Shown here in pieces: positions 1 through 10,839 of a stretch of 64,000 nucleotides of DNA. The first letter of the stretch is position 1. Each line of letters opens with the position of its first letter. Origin of the DNA: Nemophila menziesii. Lineage: Eukaryota > Streptophyta > Magnoliopsida > Boraginales > Hydrophyllaceae. Made by a program: the position numbers and the translations under genes. The notes beneath the pieces were generated by a model. It was not told the origin of the DNA and did not search any database. It worked only from the letters and a program-made list of their open reading frames with translations. The DNA lies in NCBI GenBank assembly GCA_029959085.1, contig JARWIR010000008.1, forward strand, positions 4,402,001 to 4,466,000. The letters are read 5' to 3'.

Positions 1-705
1 GTAATCCCGACTAGTCTTGTTTATTCTAACATGTAAGGGAGAATAATGTAGTATTGCAATAATCAGAATTCTAAATTCCCATTCCTTAGACCTTGAGAGA
101 GACTAAGAGGGCTACGGAACAACCACGAGCCAGTTTCAAATAAGGTTATCAAGCGCTACCAAGGCCCTAATAAAACAATTCCTTCAATTGGTGATACGGT
201 GATTGAAACAAACCCTAATGACTATCTAGTTAGGGTGGAGTTGTCAGGACAAAATCCTTATTCTAGACGTTATGTGGTGTTTCAAAAATTAGACACTCCT
301 TCCAAGCGACCATCTAACTACTATTAAAGTAATCTTATACTCGTGCACTAGCAAGGAAAATAGTCAATAAATCAAAACACATAAACAGAGAATAAAACAT
401 GAATTCAAATTAAATACGAAGTATCCCAAATCGGATAGAAAGAACTAGGGTTCATATATATATGCTAAATCTCAAGCAAAAATTATTTAGTTCATACTAA
501 TGAAAGAAAATAAAGAAATTACAAATTTAAAGGTTGAAGAAGACATAATATGGTGTTCAGCTCCTTCCAAACTTCTCTTCTTTTGTTGTAAGCTTCCTCT
601 TGGCTTGAAGTTTGCTAAGGATGTATTTCTTCTGATAAGAGGTTGTATTTATAGGGTATAGGAAACCATAACCTTTTTATTGGAGTGGAAACCATAACCT
701 CGCTC
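1..705 (-). mobile_element. Athila-like LTR fragment, unit 1 (cut by window edge)
   Basis: This segment matches 11,494-12,194 almost base for base, and more loosely 41,430-41,960 and the LTR at 59,612-61,088. It is therefore an LTR of the same minus-strand Athila-like family. The LTR start (TGG..., seen at 11,166 in the second copy) lies outside the window. Its right part is lost: at 705/706 it passes abruptly into LINE endonuclease sequence, so the TGATGTCTC end found in better copies is missing. A minus-strand TATA box sits at 646-653. No coding potential is seen. Family assignment rests on the PBS and internal proteins of the related element at 52-61 kb. Confidence 0.75.
646..653 (-). promoter_or_regulatory. 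LTR TATA box
   Basis: TATAAATA on the minus strand. It lies at the same place in the related LTRs at 12,140, 41,948 and 60,525, which fits the core promoter of the LTR (U3/R border). Activity is not shown, and the LTR is truncated. Confidence 0.5.
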
Positions 706-1500
706 TAAAATTATTTCAACATTTTTTGTTTTTTAATGTTAATCTTGGGTAATTATAATTAAATTTGTGAGTTCAAGTTTATGTATACATTTTATTATAT
801 CAGGTGCTTCATTAAGAAGACATATAAAATTGATTCTTTCATCTATTTTAGTGATTGAAATAAAAATAAACATATGATATAATCCATTCTTGACTGGCAG
901 TATTCGAACAAATATATGTTATCCAAGTGCCTTTTCCTTATTGAAACAACTCATTGCATACAATTGGAATAGAAGAACTCAATGCCTAATGTTATATGTT
1001 GCACATCGCATATATTTACTAATGCAATCTAGTATTGAAATTTTGTATATATATGAGATCCATATAGTCCACATTCTTTCACATTTATCATAATTACATT
1101 TTTGAGCTACTTTCCATCTACTATAAATATTCTTTCATATTCTATTTGCTTTCTGAAAGTTGAGTTTTATTTCTAGAAGGCTAAACAACTAAACATCATT
1201 ATCATTGTATTTTAAATTGATTTTTTCCTAAGAAATAAGAATATAAGATAATTCATATTAATATTTACACATCTAACCTACCTTGTATTCTTCTAATATT
1301 TTATTGTAAGTTTTTATATACAATAAAATGAGTAATAGAGTACGTGGGGTGGGCAGTTTAAGTGTAAGTGTGGGGAGTGTATTGGTGTATGCCGAAGGAA
1401 TAGAGTGTGTGTAGGTAATAAATGTATGTGATATTTTTTCATAGTTATGAAGTAAGAAGCGTTTGACTTGTGAATTAGCATTCAATTTTTCTAAAGTTTA
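706..1500 (-). pseudogene. LINE ORF2 endonuclease fragment, unit 1
   Basis: Read on the minus strand this is part of an L1-type ORF2 endonuclease domain with many stops and frameshifts. In unit 3 (21,786-22,600) the same sequence joins directly to further endonuclease and RT sequence, which is how it is recognised. Alone it has only scattered similarity, for example a segment resembling the 'FVYG...R..LW' block of plant L1 endonucleases. It is cut at 705/706 by the LTR. The upstream limit near 1,500 is approximate, since the sequence fades into AT-rich spacer. The plus-strand open frame at 890-1093 is an antisense shadow. Confidence 0.5.
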
Positions 1501-2939
1501 AAATGTTGTGTGGACCCACAAGAACATATATAATCAAAACAAATTTTGGTACATTTTATATCTTCTATTTTATTAAAAAATATTGTTTAATCTATATATT
1601 TTATTTACCCACTTTGTATACATATACCATTAAAAAATTATAATGAAAATAATATATTCATCCCAAAATATATAATTTACATACTTTTTTCCGGTATATA
1701 TTTTAATAATAAATTACACCATCTAGAAACATATTAATTTTTGAATGGATATCATAAATATTCCTCTACAAAACCGAAACAAAATTGTGATCCACACGAA
1801 CATTCTACTTTGCATAATTCCAAATACACTTTGTTTTTTTTCTTGTAAATACATGATATAATTTTTCTAAATTTAATTCCAAATTAATTTAATATTTTAT
1901 ATCGTTGAAATTATTGAATTAAATTTTTTTATAAATTATAATATATTGCATATTACAATGTATATGTCAAAAATATTGTAAAACTATTCAACCATTTTAC
2001 AACAAAGAACGTTCTAAAAAAAGTTAACCTTAAAAAATAAAGTTAACTTATATATATATATATATATAAATATGGTATTATCTAACCTATTTATAAAATA
2101 TGATGTATCCTAAAAACATTCAAACTTTCCTAAATATTATATATTATAGAGAAAATTGTACTTCAGAAACAATTTATCACAGTTAACATATATTATGACC
2201 CTTAATTCGGAAAGATAGTTTAAAATATTTTGAGCAAAATATAAATAAATTTAAAGTAAACGGGTTCTATAGTAGTCTTTCTTTTTAGATACTTACCACC
2301 TACATATCCAATGAGATATCATGAAACCATCATATTTGTATATTTATTTGTCTAATATAATCGTTAGAAATATGACAAAGTGGGTGATAAGATAATATAT
2401 ATATTTTAACGTCCGCATTTGGTACCCAGATTTACCCATTTTTATTTGTTATGGTTGAAAAATTTGTACATACACCACACAACAATTTTTTTTAAAATGA
2501 GACATATATGGCTGCTAGCCATATACAAATTGAAATGGTGAATATTGATTAACTTAAGTTGGTCTAACAAGAAATATTGAAGAAATATATATAATTGAAT
2601 GCCCCCAAATAGATGTGGGTCAGTTAGGCCTTAAAAGTAAAGGTCTAATAATTAGTTGCAATCTCTTGATAAAGGCCATTGAGGGTGTAGATGTGCAACA
2701 AAATATTTGACATCAATATTGACATGAAATGATTATTAAATGCTTGAGATATAAATTCACCATCTTATCCATACAAATATTATTTATTCGAGAATATGGA
2801 ATTGTGTTGTCAATCTTATTATTTGAGCAAGAAGTTTTGCAAAAGCAACTGTTTGTGTTAACAGTAGACTCACATGTGACCATCTTGATGATGCATCTAT
2901 TAGGACTATAAAGTAACAAAATTATCCACAATGTGGATC
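1501..2939. other. AT-rich spacer of the 12-kb unit, unit 1
   Basis: No gene seen. The sequence is repeated in unit 2 (about 13,000-14,936) and in unit 3 (about 22,600-23,956 plus 32,387-33,230). Compared with those copies, unit 1 lacks about 490 bp near position 1,820 (present at about 13,319-13,806). A short (TA)n tract lies at 2,049-2,070. Confidence 0.7.
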
Positions 2940-3290
2940 CACTACCGCACGTGAGGTTTCTCGCGAGGACATTAGTCGTCGCGAAAGAAGGAAAACGATC
3001 TCGCGAAATATCGTAAATGTCTTTAGCGACGACATGTCGTCGAAAAAGGGTTCTCATCAAAGATTCTTCGCGAATTACTCATTTCCGCGACGACATTTGG
3101 TAGTCGTCGCGTGAGCCCGGACTTTTTTGCGACGATTTATGGTTGTCTTTATAGGGTTGTCTTTTGTGAGAATCTAGTCCTCGTAAAAGAGTGGGCAATT
3201 GCGACGACTACCCTGTCGCTAATGAGGGGATATGTTTTAGCGAGAAAACTTTTGCGATAGAAAAGGTTGTCGCTAAAGCCAATTTTAAAT
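2940..3290. repeat. CACTA left subterminal repeats, copy 1
   Basis: Clustered, partly inverted copies of GTCGTCGC/GCGACGAC and TTTAGCGA cores stand out as a CpG-rich island in AT-rich DNA. In CACTA elements such subterminal motifs are binding sites for the TNPA protein. The first bases read CACTAC, the family terminal signature. Confidence 0.7.
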
Positions 3291-3559
3291 TTTTTTGTTT
3301 TTGTGTTTTTCTTAATTAATTTTTATTTATTTTTTTAATGATGAAAAACTAAATACCGATATTGATGTAAGACTAAATATAATATAAACACAAACAAATT
3401 CGATAATAAAATAAAACCCGATACATATATATACGAATCCGGAAGTCATCGAAAAGTCGTCTATTAGCAATCCAAAATCATCCAAAATCATCAAAAATTC
3501 AAACACAAATACATAATAGTCGAATATAGTCAAATAAATTCAAAATAGAGATAAAAAGA

Positions 3560-5003
3560 CGTAAAAACTACGGTTAAGATAAGTCTCCCTCAGAATTAAA
3601 AAAGGGATTAGCAGAAGAAGTCGGAGCGGCAGTAGTCGTGGGTCGAGGAGGATCAGTAGTAGAAGTCGTGGCTCAAGGTGGAGTACCAGCCTGGGGCTCA
3701 AGTTGCTCATATCCGTATTCCCTCCTGCGTCAATTAAGCGTCTGGAAGGCGGCAATCATCTGATCGTGGATTGCATCCCTAGTGGGACGGGTACTCTCCG
3801 TAGAGGTAGATGATCGAGAGGCGATATCTTGCATAGAATCCTTGCCTATAGAGACAAGGAATTCTTTAAGGGACCGCACTATCCACTAGTAGTCCCTCAA
3901 CATTCTAGCGCTGACTGGATTGGATGAACTTGAATTAGCCCGCCTCTTCGGTAGCTGGTGTCCAACTCCTCGGACCTGGTTGCGGGTCCCACCTCCTAAT
4001 CCTAATCTTGCCGCCTCCAACACGGCGTCAACCTGCTCTTGCTCCGATAAGGTGGAGGTAGATGAAGAATATCCACTCTCAGGCTGGGATTCCTGCACTC
4101 GGGTTTCCAGAATGGACCTCAACGCCTCTTGTAAAGTAATGAAAATATTAAAAAAAAAAATTGGAGTAAAAAAGTTTGAGTTTCATAAAACTTACATCTG
4201 ATCGTTCTATTCTCTGCTCCTCCACCCGTTCTTTTTCTTGTCAAATCCTATTTGGATAAAGAATATTTTCATGGGTGACAGAGGCAAAGTCTCATTTCTC
4301 GGAGGCTCGTATCCCTCGCCCTCTGGAAATGAGGGACATTACTACTCCCCTCCCCCTATTTCAGTTAATCAGTCAATTAGTCAATTAGTCAAACAAATAA
4401 GATGATACGAATTTTTGAAAAAAAGATAGTACCTTCTGAGTTATCAATGAAAATCTCGACCTCGAGTGTGTCCTCGAACCGACCCCGCTTTGGTTCCTCA
4501 ATTGCTCAATGTTCTCCTTATTCTTTCTAGCTTGGTTCTAGATTTAAAAAAAATATAAACAAAATAAAAGACGTAAGGAATATTATATTTAACCTTTCAC
4601 ATTAAGATAAGTACATGACCTTCCACTAAGTCCCACATCTCCAAATTTTTCGCCCAACTCTCGAGTGTCTGGTCATTTGGAATCTCACGACTTTCATAAA
4701 CTCCTTCTTCACTCAGTTTTTGTGGTCGCTATATCCTATTCCACACTTGTTGGTGACCATAAGCTTTATTTTATCCCAGGCCGAGCCTCCCACTACTTGA
4801 CTAAAAAGAAGTCATGTTCAAAATTAAAACAAATTCAATATAAGTGTATATATAGTGCATGAAATAGAAAAATAAAAGTTTAAGTTATTTACCCTTAGGC
4901 GCCGTAATATCGGCTCCTGATCAACGGAAGGTACTTGACTCTAGTGTTTGTAATAAAAGGGAATCTTTTCCCGAACAGTCTGGTTGATCACATGTGTAAC
5001 GTT
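3560..5003 (-). pseudogene. TNPA-like (Ptta/En/Spm, Transposase_24) pseudogene, copy 1
   Basis: At least four exon-like blocks run from about 5,003 down to 3,560 on the minus strand. The first (5,003-4,893) encodes a block starting VTHVINQTVREKIPFYYKH and ends in a good donor (AGG|GTAAAT). An intron (4,892-4,801) ends in TTTTTAG. The second block (4,800-4,594) ends AAAG|GTTAAA. A further block around 4,230 reads like the family's '(E)WVDE..' motif. The block at 4,122-3,886 contains EQEQVDAVLEAA and GVGHQLPKRR, matching the 'VYGLG' region of Ptta/En/Spm proteins. In this copy a Trp codon of the first block is TAG (TGG at the same site in copy 2), and exon 2 has another stop. These proteins bind subterminal repeats; this copy is dead. 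Confidence 0.7.
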
Positions 5004-5100
5004 TTGATTATGTTACATAACTTGTATACTCTTATTACTCAAAGAATAAGCAAAAAAAGTTATATTGTAAGACTATTGTGATATATTAACATATTAATAT

Positions 5101-5992
5101 TGTACATTCTTCGGTAGGTTGTTTAAAAGTTACAAGATTGAAAAGTATCGGCCTAGAAGATACAATTCAAGTACATTGCAAATGCTAGTTGTAGAGGAAT
5201 TTCATTCGTGGTTCAAAACACATGTAACTATTATCTATTAACTATATATTCACATGAATATGTATTATTTTTATAGGATAAAAGATGTTTTTTTTTACAA
5301 AACAGGTAGAGGAAATAGGCTATGGGAACGTCTCCGATAAAATAAGATGGCTTTCTATAGGACCATTTGCTGCTGTAACAAGTTATAAAGGTTATGTTTG
5401 CAACAGATAAAGGTTTCATACAAAAGAAACAAATCATGGGAAACAAACACAAAACTTTGGGGTTGCCTATACTTTGACAACACCAAGTGTTGCTTCAAAT
5501 CGAGATCCAAATCTTATTGAAGGAGAAGTGGAATATTTTGGAGAACTTACTAATATAATTGAATTAGAATACACTGGACAATTAAAGGTTGTGCTTTTTC
5601 GATGTAATTGGGCGGACGTGACACATGGTCGTGGATTGAAGAAAGATGAATTCGGTTTTACATTGGTTAATTTTTCACGGGTGTCACATACAGGTCAGTG
5701 CATGACCGATGAGCCATTTGTTATATCATCTCAAGTGCAACAAGTTTTTTATGTGCAAGATCCTTTGAACACGGAATGGAAAGTTTTGATAAAAACTGTT
5801 CCTAGAGACTTGTTTGATCTTGGAGAGGACATTAGATTAGATCATGAAGACAATGATGACGAAGAAGAAGATGATGACTATGTGTCAGCAAGAAGCGAGT
5901 CTTATGTCAATCAAGAGCTAGAAGAGGGTGATTGGTTGCGGCACGATGTGAATGACGATTTTTTTAATGATTTTGTGCACCAAACCTTTTAA
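5101..5992 (+). pseudogene. TNPD-like transposase C-terminus with DUF4216, copy 1
   Basis: The reading frame 5,101-5,223 ends EEFHSWFKTH. A GT-AG intron (5,224-5,305) precedes VEEIGYGNVSDKIRWL, and the frame continues to 5,992. It carries the DUF4216 domain: EVEYFGELTNIIELEY, VVLFRCNWADVTHGRG, KKDEFGFTLVNFSR, QVQQVFYVQDP, then VPRDLFDLGE. An acidic tail (DHEDNDDEEEDDDY) follows. DUF4216 normally closes the TNPD/Tnp2 transposase of plant CACTA elements. An in-frame TAA (5,408-5,410) replaces the aromatic residue of the family's 'GFRFHT/GYRFHT' motif, and everything upstream of 5,101 (Tnp2 core, DUF4218) is missing. From 5,411 on the frame is open for 193 codons, with no ATG at its start. Confidence 0.85.
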
Positions 5993-6335
5993 ATATAGTC
6001 TAAAAGTAAATTTTACAAATAATTTAATACATGGTTATCTGTTTCTCGTAAGAATTTGTGATGTCCATTTTTATAGAGAAATCGCTAGTAGTTTTATTTT
6101 TCCAAGTTCGTTTTTATCAAACAATATTTTAAGTAATATTCAAAATTATAAATTTGGATTGTGATTAAAGTCTTAAGTACATCACAAGATTGTCAAGTTT
6201 ATTCTCAAATTTATTGATATTGTTGTAACTTTTTCAAATGTTATTTTTTGAGTTAATTATGTTACCCTACGTATATTAATATTTGTGGTTAAATGTACTA
6301 ATCTAATGATAATTTTTTGAAAGTTGTACTTTTTT
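5993..6335. other. CACTA interior after DUF4216, copy 1
   Basis: AT-rich sequence between the DUF4216 stop and the right-hand repeat array. No domain was recognised. A short open frame at 5,952-6,164 overlaps the end of DUF4216 in another frame and shows nothing familiar. Confidence 0.5.
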
Positions 6336-6842
6336 GTTTACCAACATTCCCAACGCAAATCTATAAGTGTCCTTATGTGCTAAGTATAACTGACGCTCAT
6401 ATAGTTGCGACCCTAATTAGAGTGCAAATAACGACGCAAGACGAAAAGCGTCCCATATGAGCTATCAGTATAACCGACGCTCACGTAACGGCATCCCTAA
6501 TTAGCGTGTCAACATTGACGCTTGTGTAACTACGTCCCTAATTAGTGTGTCAATGACGATGCTCATGTAGTTGTGTCCCTAATTATTTTGTTAATATCGA
6601 CTCTCATGCAGACGCGTCCCTAATTAGCATGTCAATACCGACGCTCACGTAACAGCGTCCTTAATTATTGTGTCAGACGATATATAAGATGCTTCCCCTA
6701 TTCATAGCATAAAGGGACGCTTTAGACACAGTGTCACCATATATAACAATTAAGGACGAGTTTACTTTTGCGTCGTTATTTATAATGTTTTTAGGGACGC
6801 TAACACGATGCGTCGTTAAAAAACCGTCGCTTGTCTAATATC
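6336..6842. repeat. CpG-rich right-end repeat array, copy 1
   Basis: Five or so degenerate repeats of about 45-60 bp share the core GACGCTCACGTAAC...GCGTCCCTAATTAG.GTGTCAA. They are followed by inverted forms (GGGACGCTAACACGATGCGTCG) and then AAAAACCGTCGCTTGTC. The layout is that of a CACTA subterminal region, but the motif differs from the left-end GTCGTCGC motif. The end may be a degenerate CACTA 3' terminus. Confidence 0.6.
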
Positions 6843-8350
6843 TATGTTTAACCATCCAATGGATTGTTATTTAAAAATGGGGAATAAATCTATTTTTTGG
6901 ATAAGCAAGTAGCTATTTTTAGGAAACCCAAATTGGCACTAACTTACCAAAAATCATCATTCCATTTTGGTAAAACACGATATTGTATCACAAAGCCATG
7001 ACAGATAACTAAAAACTATGCAAATAAAAATCCGTTTTTTTCAAACTAAAAAGGTATTTTTTCTCCCATCGAATCATAATCTGATGAACTATCTCTTTTG
7101 AATCATTCTCTTAATATAGTCAAAGGTTTGTGAAGCACTGGACACATATCCATATATAAACCCCCTTTAGATTAAAATACACATTTAAAGACCCCATCAT
7201 TTATTTCTATCCAAATAATATATGTCACAAAACAATATAAGATCTTCAACACCTCATCTTTTGTAGTTTTGCGAATATAATGATTGGTATAACAATCTAT
7301 CAAGATATTGCATGATGTTAGTTCAGCAATATTAAAGATGTTATAGAATACACATCAGATATGTAGGAATTGCTTATGTCACTATTATTTGATTATCGAA
7401 ATCTAATTAAGATAAATTAGTTGGAGAAAAAAATTATATCTAGAAAGTCAAGTTGAATTCTAGATAATCATATTCAATGAATTCATCGATTCTTATTCCT
7501 TTGTTACTCATTTGTATCTTTAATTAAAAAATATCATCTTTTGTATATGAATAATTGACCTTAACCTCCATAGTGAAGTTTATTATAAACATCTTAAACT
7601 TAATTTTGGAAAATTTTGAATTGGAGTAGTTAGAAAAGATTTGACTGATTTGCATTTTGTTATGGCATTTGTTCCAGAAATCCGGTAATCCAACCATAAA
7701 GAAGTGCGCTTACGATTTTAATTTGATTTATGATGATATTTTTAGAAATAATTATGAACTTCATTACTTTGATTCACACCCAACAATAGTATTATTAAAC
7801 ATATATGTTTGAAAATGGCTTTTTTTAATAGTTTGTTATATATCCATTGAGACTAAAGATAATTGGTTGATATTTAGCATCTCCATAATAAAATTAGTAA
7901 ATATGATTTATTTTGACTTAGCATATCTTTTACAACAAGACCCTTTCTTATATAGTAGAAAAGTTATTTTCCATGGTAATTAAGCACCTCCTACATATGA
8001 ACTAGTAATTTTTTCAAATATAAACAATCATCCTTCTATATAGATCATTGATAATTTTATTTGATAGTGCAAACATTGTCATCCAGTAACTTGCATTATT
8101 AAAAATAACTAATCTAATTAATTTTATTTTTGCAACATATGATAATATATTTGTACTCTAAAGTTCATTTTTTTAGCTATTTGTATTATTAATGATATGC
8201 AATAATTGATGCTTTATCTTCCAATTAACAAAGGACACCTATGTACGTTACTAGTACATGGTCATCAAGTACATGTAAAATATCCATAGTTTCCTCTTTT
8301 ATATAATTATTACAACCTCCAAAGAATATATGACTCGTGTTATCACTTAT
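6843..8350 (-). pseudogene. LINE ORF2 C-terminal fragment, unit 2
   Basis: Nearly identical to 18,832-20,340 of unit 3, where it is continuous with LINE RT sequence. On the minus strand near 8,350-8,220 it reads like the post-RT block 'SHIFFGGC...YIKEETMDIL...VTYIGV', the LINE 'FF.GV...YLGVPL' region. Near 7,300-7,150 it resembles the zf-RVT tail ('KILYCFVTYIIWIEMND', compare 'VVYHVWKERN'). It carries many stops and frameshifts. At 8,350 it is cut off by block X. Confidence 0.6.
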
Positions 8351-8728
8351 ATGCACCTTATCTTAGTCAATTTCAAATCAATTATATTTCAAAAACAAAA
8401 GTACGATTGCTACAATAAATACATGGTTACTCGTATCTTGATATTAAAATTCTCAAAAGATTTACCTATGTGATACTTCAAAATGATGTACCATATAAAT
8501 TATAACCCATTTATAATTTATACATTTACAATGAACATAAATATGTATATTATTAAAGTGTCTTATGTCTTAACTTTGATCATACAATAATACGTCATAA
8601 AATTTTCATCACAAAAATTCTTGAAAATAATATTTTCTAGGCAGTCCCCAATATATTATTTATTTGTGAAGTAGATGTAACACCTTCAAAACATATATAA
8701 TAAATCATTTGAATACTGATATAAGTTA

Positions 8729-8774
<46 letters not shown>

Positions 8775-8775
8775 G
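8729..8775. repeat. (TA)n microsatellite
   Basis: About 22 near-perfect TA dinucleotides. The short open frames across it on both strands encode only Ile-Tyr runs and are artefacts. Confidence 0.95.
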
Positions 8776-9503
8776 TGTACAGTTTTGTCTCTTTATATAT
8801 TAATAAGTGTAATATTCTCTTAATCATTATATATTTTTCCATCAACGTACAATATAATACACCCGACCATAAAAATTCAACAATAATTATAAAGAAGTAC
8901 GAATTAGCCACTATGCTAAAGTTTTTGTGCATATATTCGAAATGATAAGAAAAAAATTTTAAAACACGTTTATTTAAAAAAAAAATCAATTATTTTAATA
9001 TTTTTAGATTAAATTGTAACTAATAAATTATATATTTTCTTATTTCATATATCACATAAAAGAAATTCAAAATATATAATATTGAATATATTCTACAAAA
9101 AATTCAAATATTTTTTTTGGTTGAAGTAAGATATTAACATAATTTTTTTTATCCCAATAAACTAATTAAACCAAACTATATATATTGTAGAAGATAACCT
9201 TATAGAGAAAAGAAATTATCATATTCATAGTAGCACTTAAAATGTGTAGGCATTAATTTGTAATACCTAGTAAATTATAAATAAACACTTTAATTTCTTA
9301 TACAAATAAAATTTTAATATTGGAAAAACTTATCCTGTAGATTTTGAACAATATTTGTATATATCATTGGACGAACTACAAAAATCCTATAAATACATGT
9401 TTAAAATAATAGATACAAACTAAATAAAAAAAATTGATTAATTAGTCATACAAGTAGCAAATTGAAGATATTGAAAAGATATAGAAGCATAATAAGAAAA
9501 TAC

Positions 9504-9587
9504 CTTGAATTTGTTATAGATCTAGATAGAAACTTAATGGAATGGAGCAGCTACTAGGGTTTTCTTAAACCAGAGAGATTTTATAGG
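9504..9587 (-). promoter_or_regulatory. Promoter-like segment with TATA box, telo-box and splice donor, X copy 1
   Basis: Read on the minus strand: CCTATAAAAT (9,587-9,578), then AAAACCCTAG (9,563-9,554), about 50 bp of leader, then ATTCAAG|GTATTTT with the putative exon end at 9,504. A TATA box about 25-30 bp ahead of an AAACCCTAG telo-box and a short first exon ending in AAG|GTA is the layout of many plant housekeeping (for example ribosomal protein) promoters. The same arrangement occurs at 26,500-26,583 and 40,231-40,313. Function is inferred from layout only. Confidence 0.4.
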
Positions 9588-9721
9588 TGTAAAAATAACT
9601 CTAGGTCCTTATTTAATCATTTTGTTATATATATTCTCCCCGTATTATCATAATTAATATATTTCAAACCTAATAGTTTAATAAGATAAAAGTTGAAGTC
9701 TTTTCATCTAATTTATTTTAA

Positions 9722-10537
9722 AGGGTGATATATATATCTTTACTCATTTTAAAGGATGGCTATATATCACCCTTTTTTGCTTTACCCATTTATCACCTCC
9801 TATGTGTCATCTAATGTGGCATTGAATAAAGGAAAGAGAAAACAACCACTTAAGAGAGAGAAAATTTCTTATTGGTGTTTAAAACCTCCACGTAGGAGGT
9901 GATACATGGGTGAAGCAAAAAAGGGTGATATATATCTTTACTCATTTTAAAGGATAACTATATATCACCCTTTTTTGCTTTACCCATTTATCACCTCCTA
10001 TGTGTCATCTAATGTGGAATTAAATAAAAGAAAGAGAAAATAACCATTTAAGAGAGAGAAACTTACTTATTAGTGTTTAAAACCTTCACGTAGGAGGTGA
10101 TACATGGGTGAAGCAAAAAAGGGTAATATATATCTTTACTCATTTTAAAGGATAACTATATATCACCCTATTTTGCTTTACCCATTTATCACCTCCTATG
10201 TGTTATCTAATGTGGCATTAAATAAAGGAAAGAGAAAATAACCACTTAAGAAAGAGAAACTTTCTTATTAGTGTTTAAAACCTCCATGTAGGAGGTGATA
10301 CATGGGTGAAGCAAAAAAGGGTGATATATATCTTTACGCATTTTAAAGGATGGCTATCTATCACCCTTTTTTGCATTACCCATTTATCACCTCCTATGTG
10401 TCATCTAATGTGGCATTACATAAAGGAAAGAGAAAATAACCACTAAAGAGAGAGAAACTTTCTTATTGATGTTTAAAACCTCCACGTAGGAGGTGATACA
10501 TGGGTGAAGAAAAAATGGGTGATATATATCTTTACTC
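9722..10537. repeat. Four-unit tandem array of a 198-bp MITE
   Basis: Four head-to-tail units start at 9,760, 9,958, 10,156 and 10,354, an exact 198-bp period. Each unit is a long inverted repeat: the left arm begins TATATCACCCTTTTTTGC and continues through TATCACCTCCTA, and the right arm is its reverse complement ending GCAAAAAAGGGTGATATA. A loop of about 80 bp and a linker of about 27 bp (TCTTTACTCATTTTAAAGG) separate the parts. A partial end-unit precedes the array. X copy 3 lacks it, reading straight through TTTATTTTATGTC. The flanks here are TTTATTTTA and TTTACTTTA, a probable 9-bp target duplication with one mismatch. Confidence 0.9.
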
Positions 10538-10839
10538 TTTACTTTATGTGCGACAATATTCTTATAAAATTCATATGTCTTTACACAATTAATATAGATT
10601 TGTTTTTTTTAAATAAAATTCATGTATATATATTATATATATAATATGTATACGATATATATAATATATATAAGTCAATTGTTGATTTCAAATTATGCAC
10701 TTCATTAATAATAAATATGGTTCTTGCTAAGTTTTGTGGTAATATAGGCATGGTAGGAGATGCGGTAATCATTAAACTGTGACAAAATTTCATAGTACCC
10801 TAAAGTCATTGAGGTAAGCATGATTTAAGCACGGAAAAA

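Larger units (their letters stand above)
2940..6842. mobile_element. Decayed En/Spm (CACTA) transposon, copy 1
   Basis: The left end begins CACTACCGCACGTG followed by about 350 bp of CpG-rich subterminal repeats built on GTCGTCGC and TTTAGCGACGAC. Inside are two convergent pseudogenes: a Ptta/En/Spm (TNPA-like) one on the minus strand and the C-terminal part of a TNPD/Tnp2-type transposase with DUF4216 on the plus strand. The Tnp2 catalytic core and DUF4218 region are absent, so this is an internally deleted, non-autonomous copy. The right side carries a second CpG-rich array and ends near 6,842 in sequence only loosely resembling a CACTA terminus. No clear right TIR or 3-bp target duplication was found. 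Confidence 0.75.

Noticed and set aside
890..1093. Plus-strand 67-codon frame, also at 12,384-12,587 and 21,983-22,186
   Set aside because: It recurs only because the DNA is duplicated. The LINE endonuclease reading is on the opposite strand, so this is an antisense shadow.
5474..5992. DUF4216 frame as a free-standing gene
   Set aside because: There is no ATG at its start; the apparent start codon is TTG. The domain is the tail of a larger transposase with a stop just upstream and most of the protein missing.
8709..8989. Frames over the (TA)n tract on both strands
   Set aside because: Pure Ile-Tyr translation of a microsatellite.
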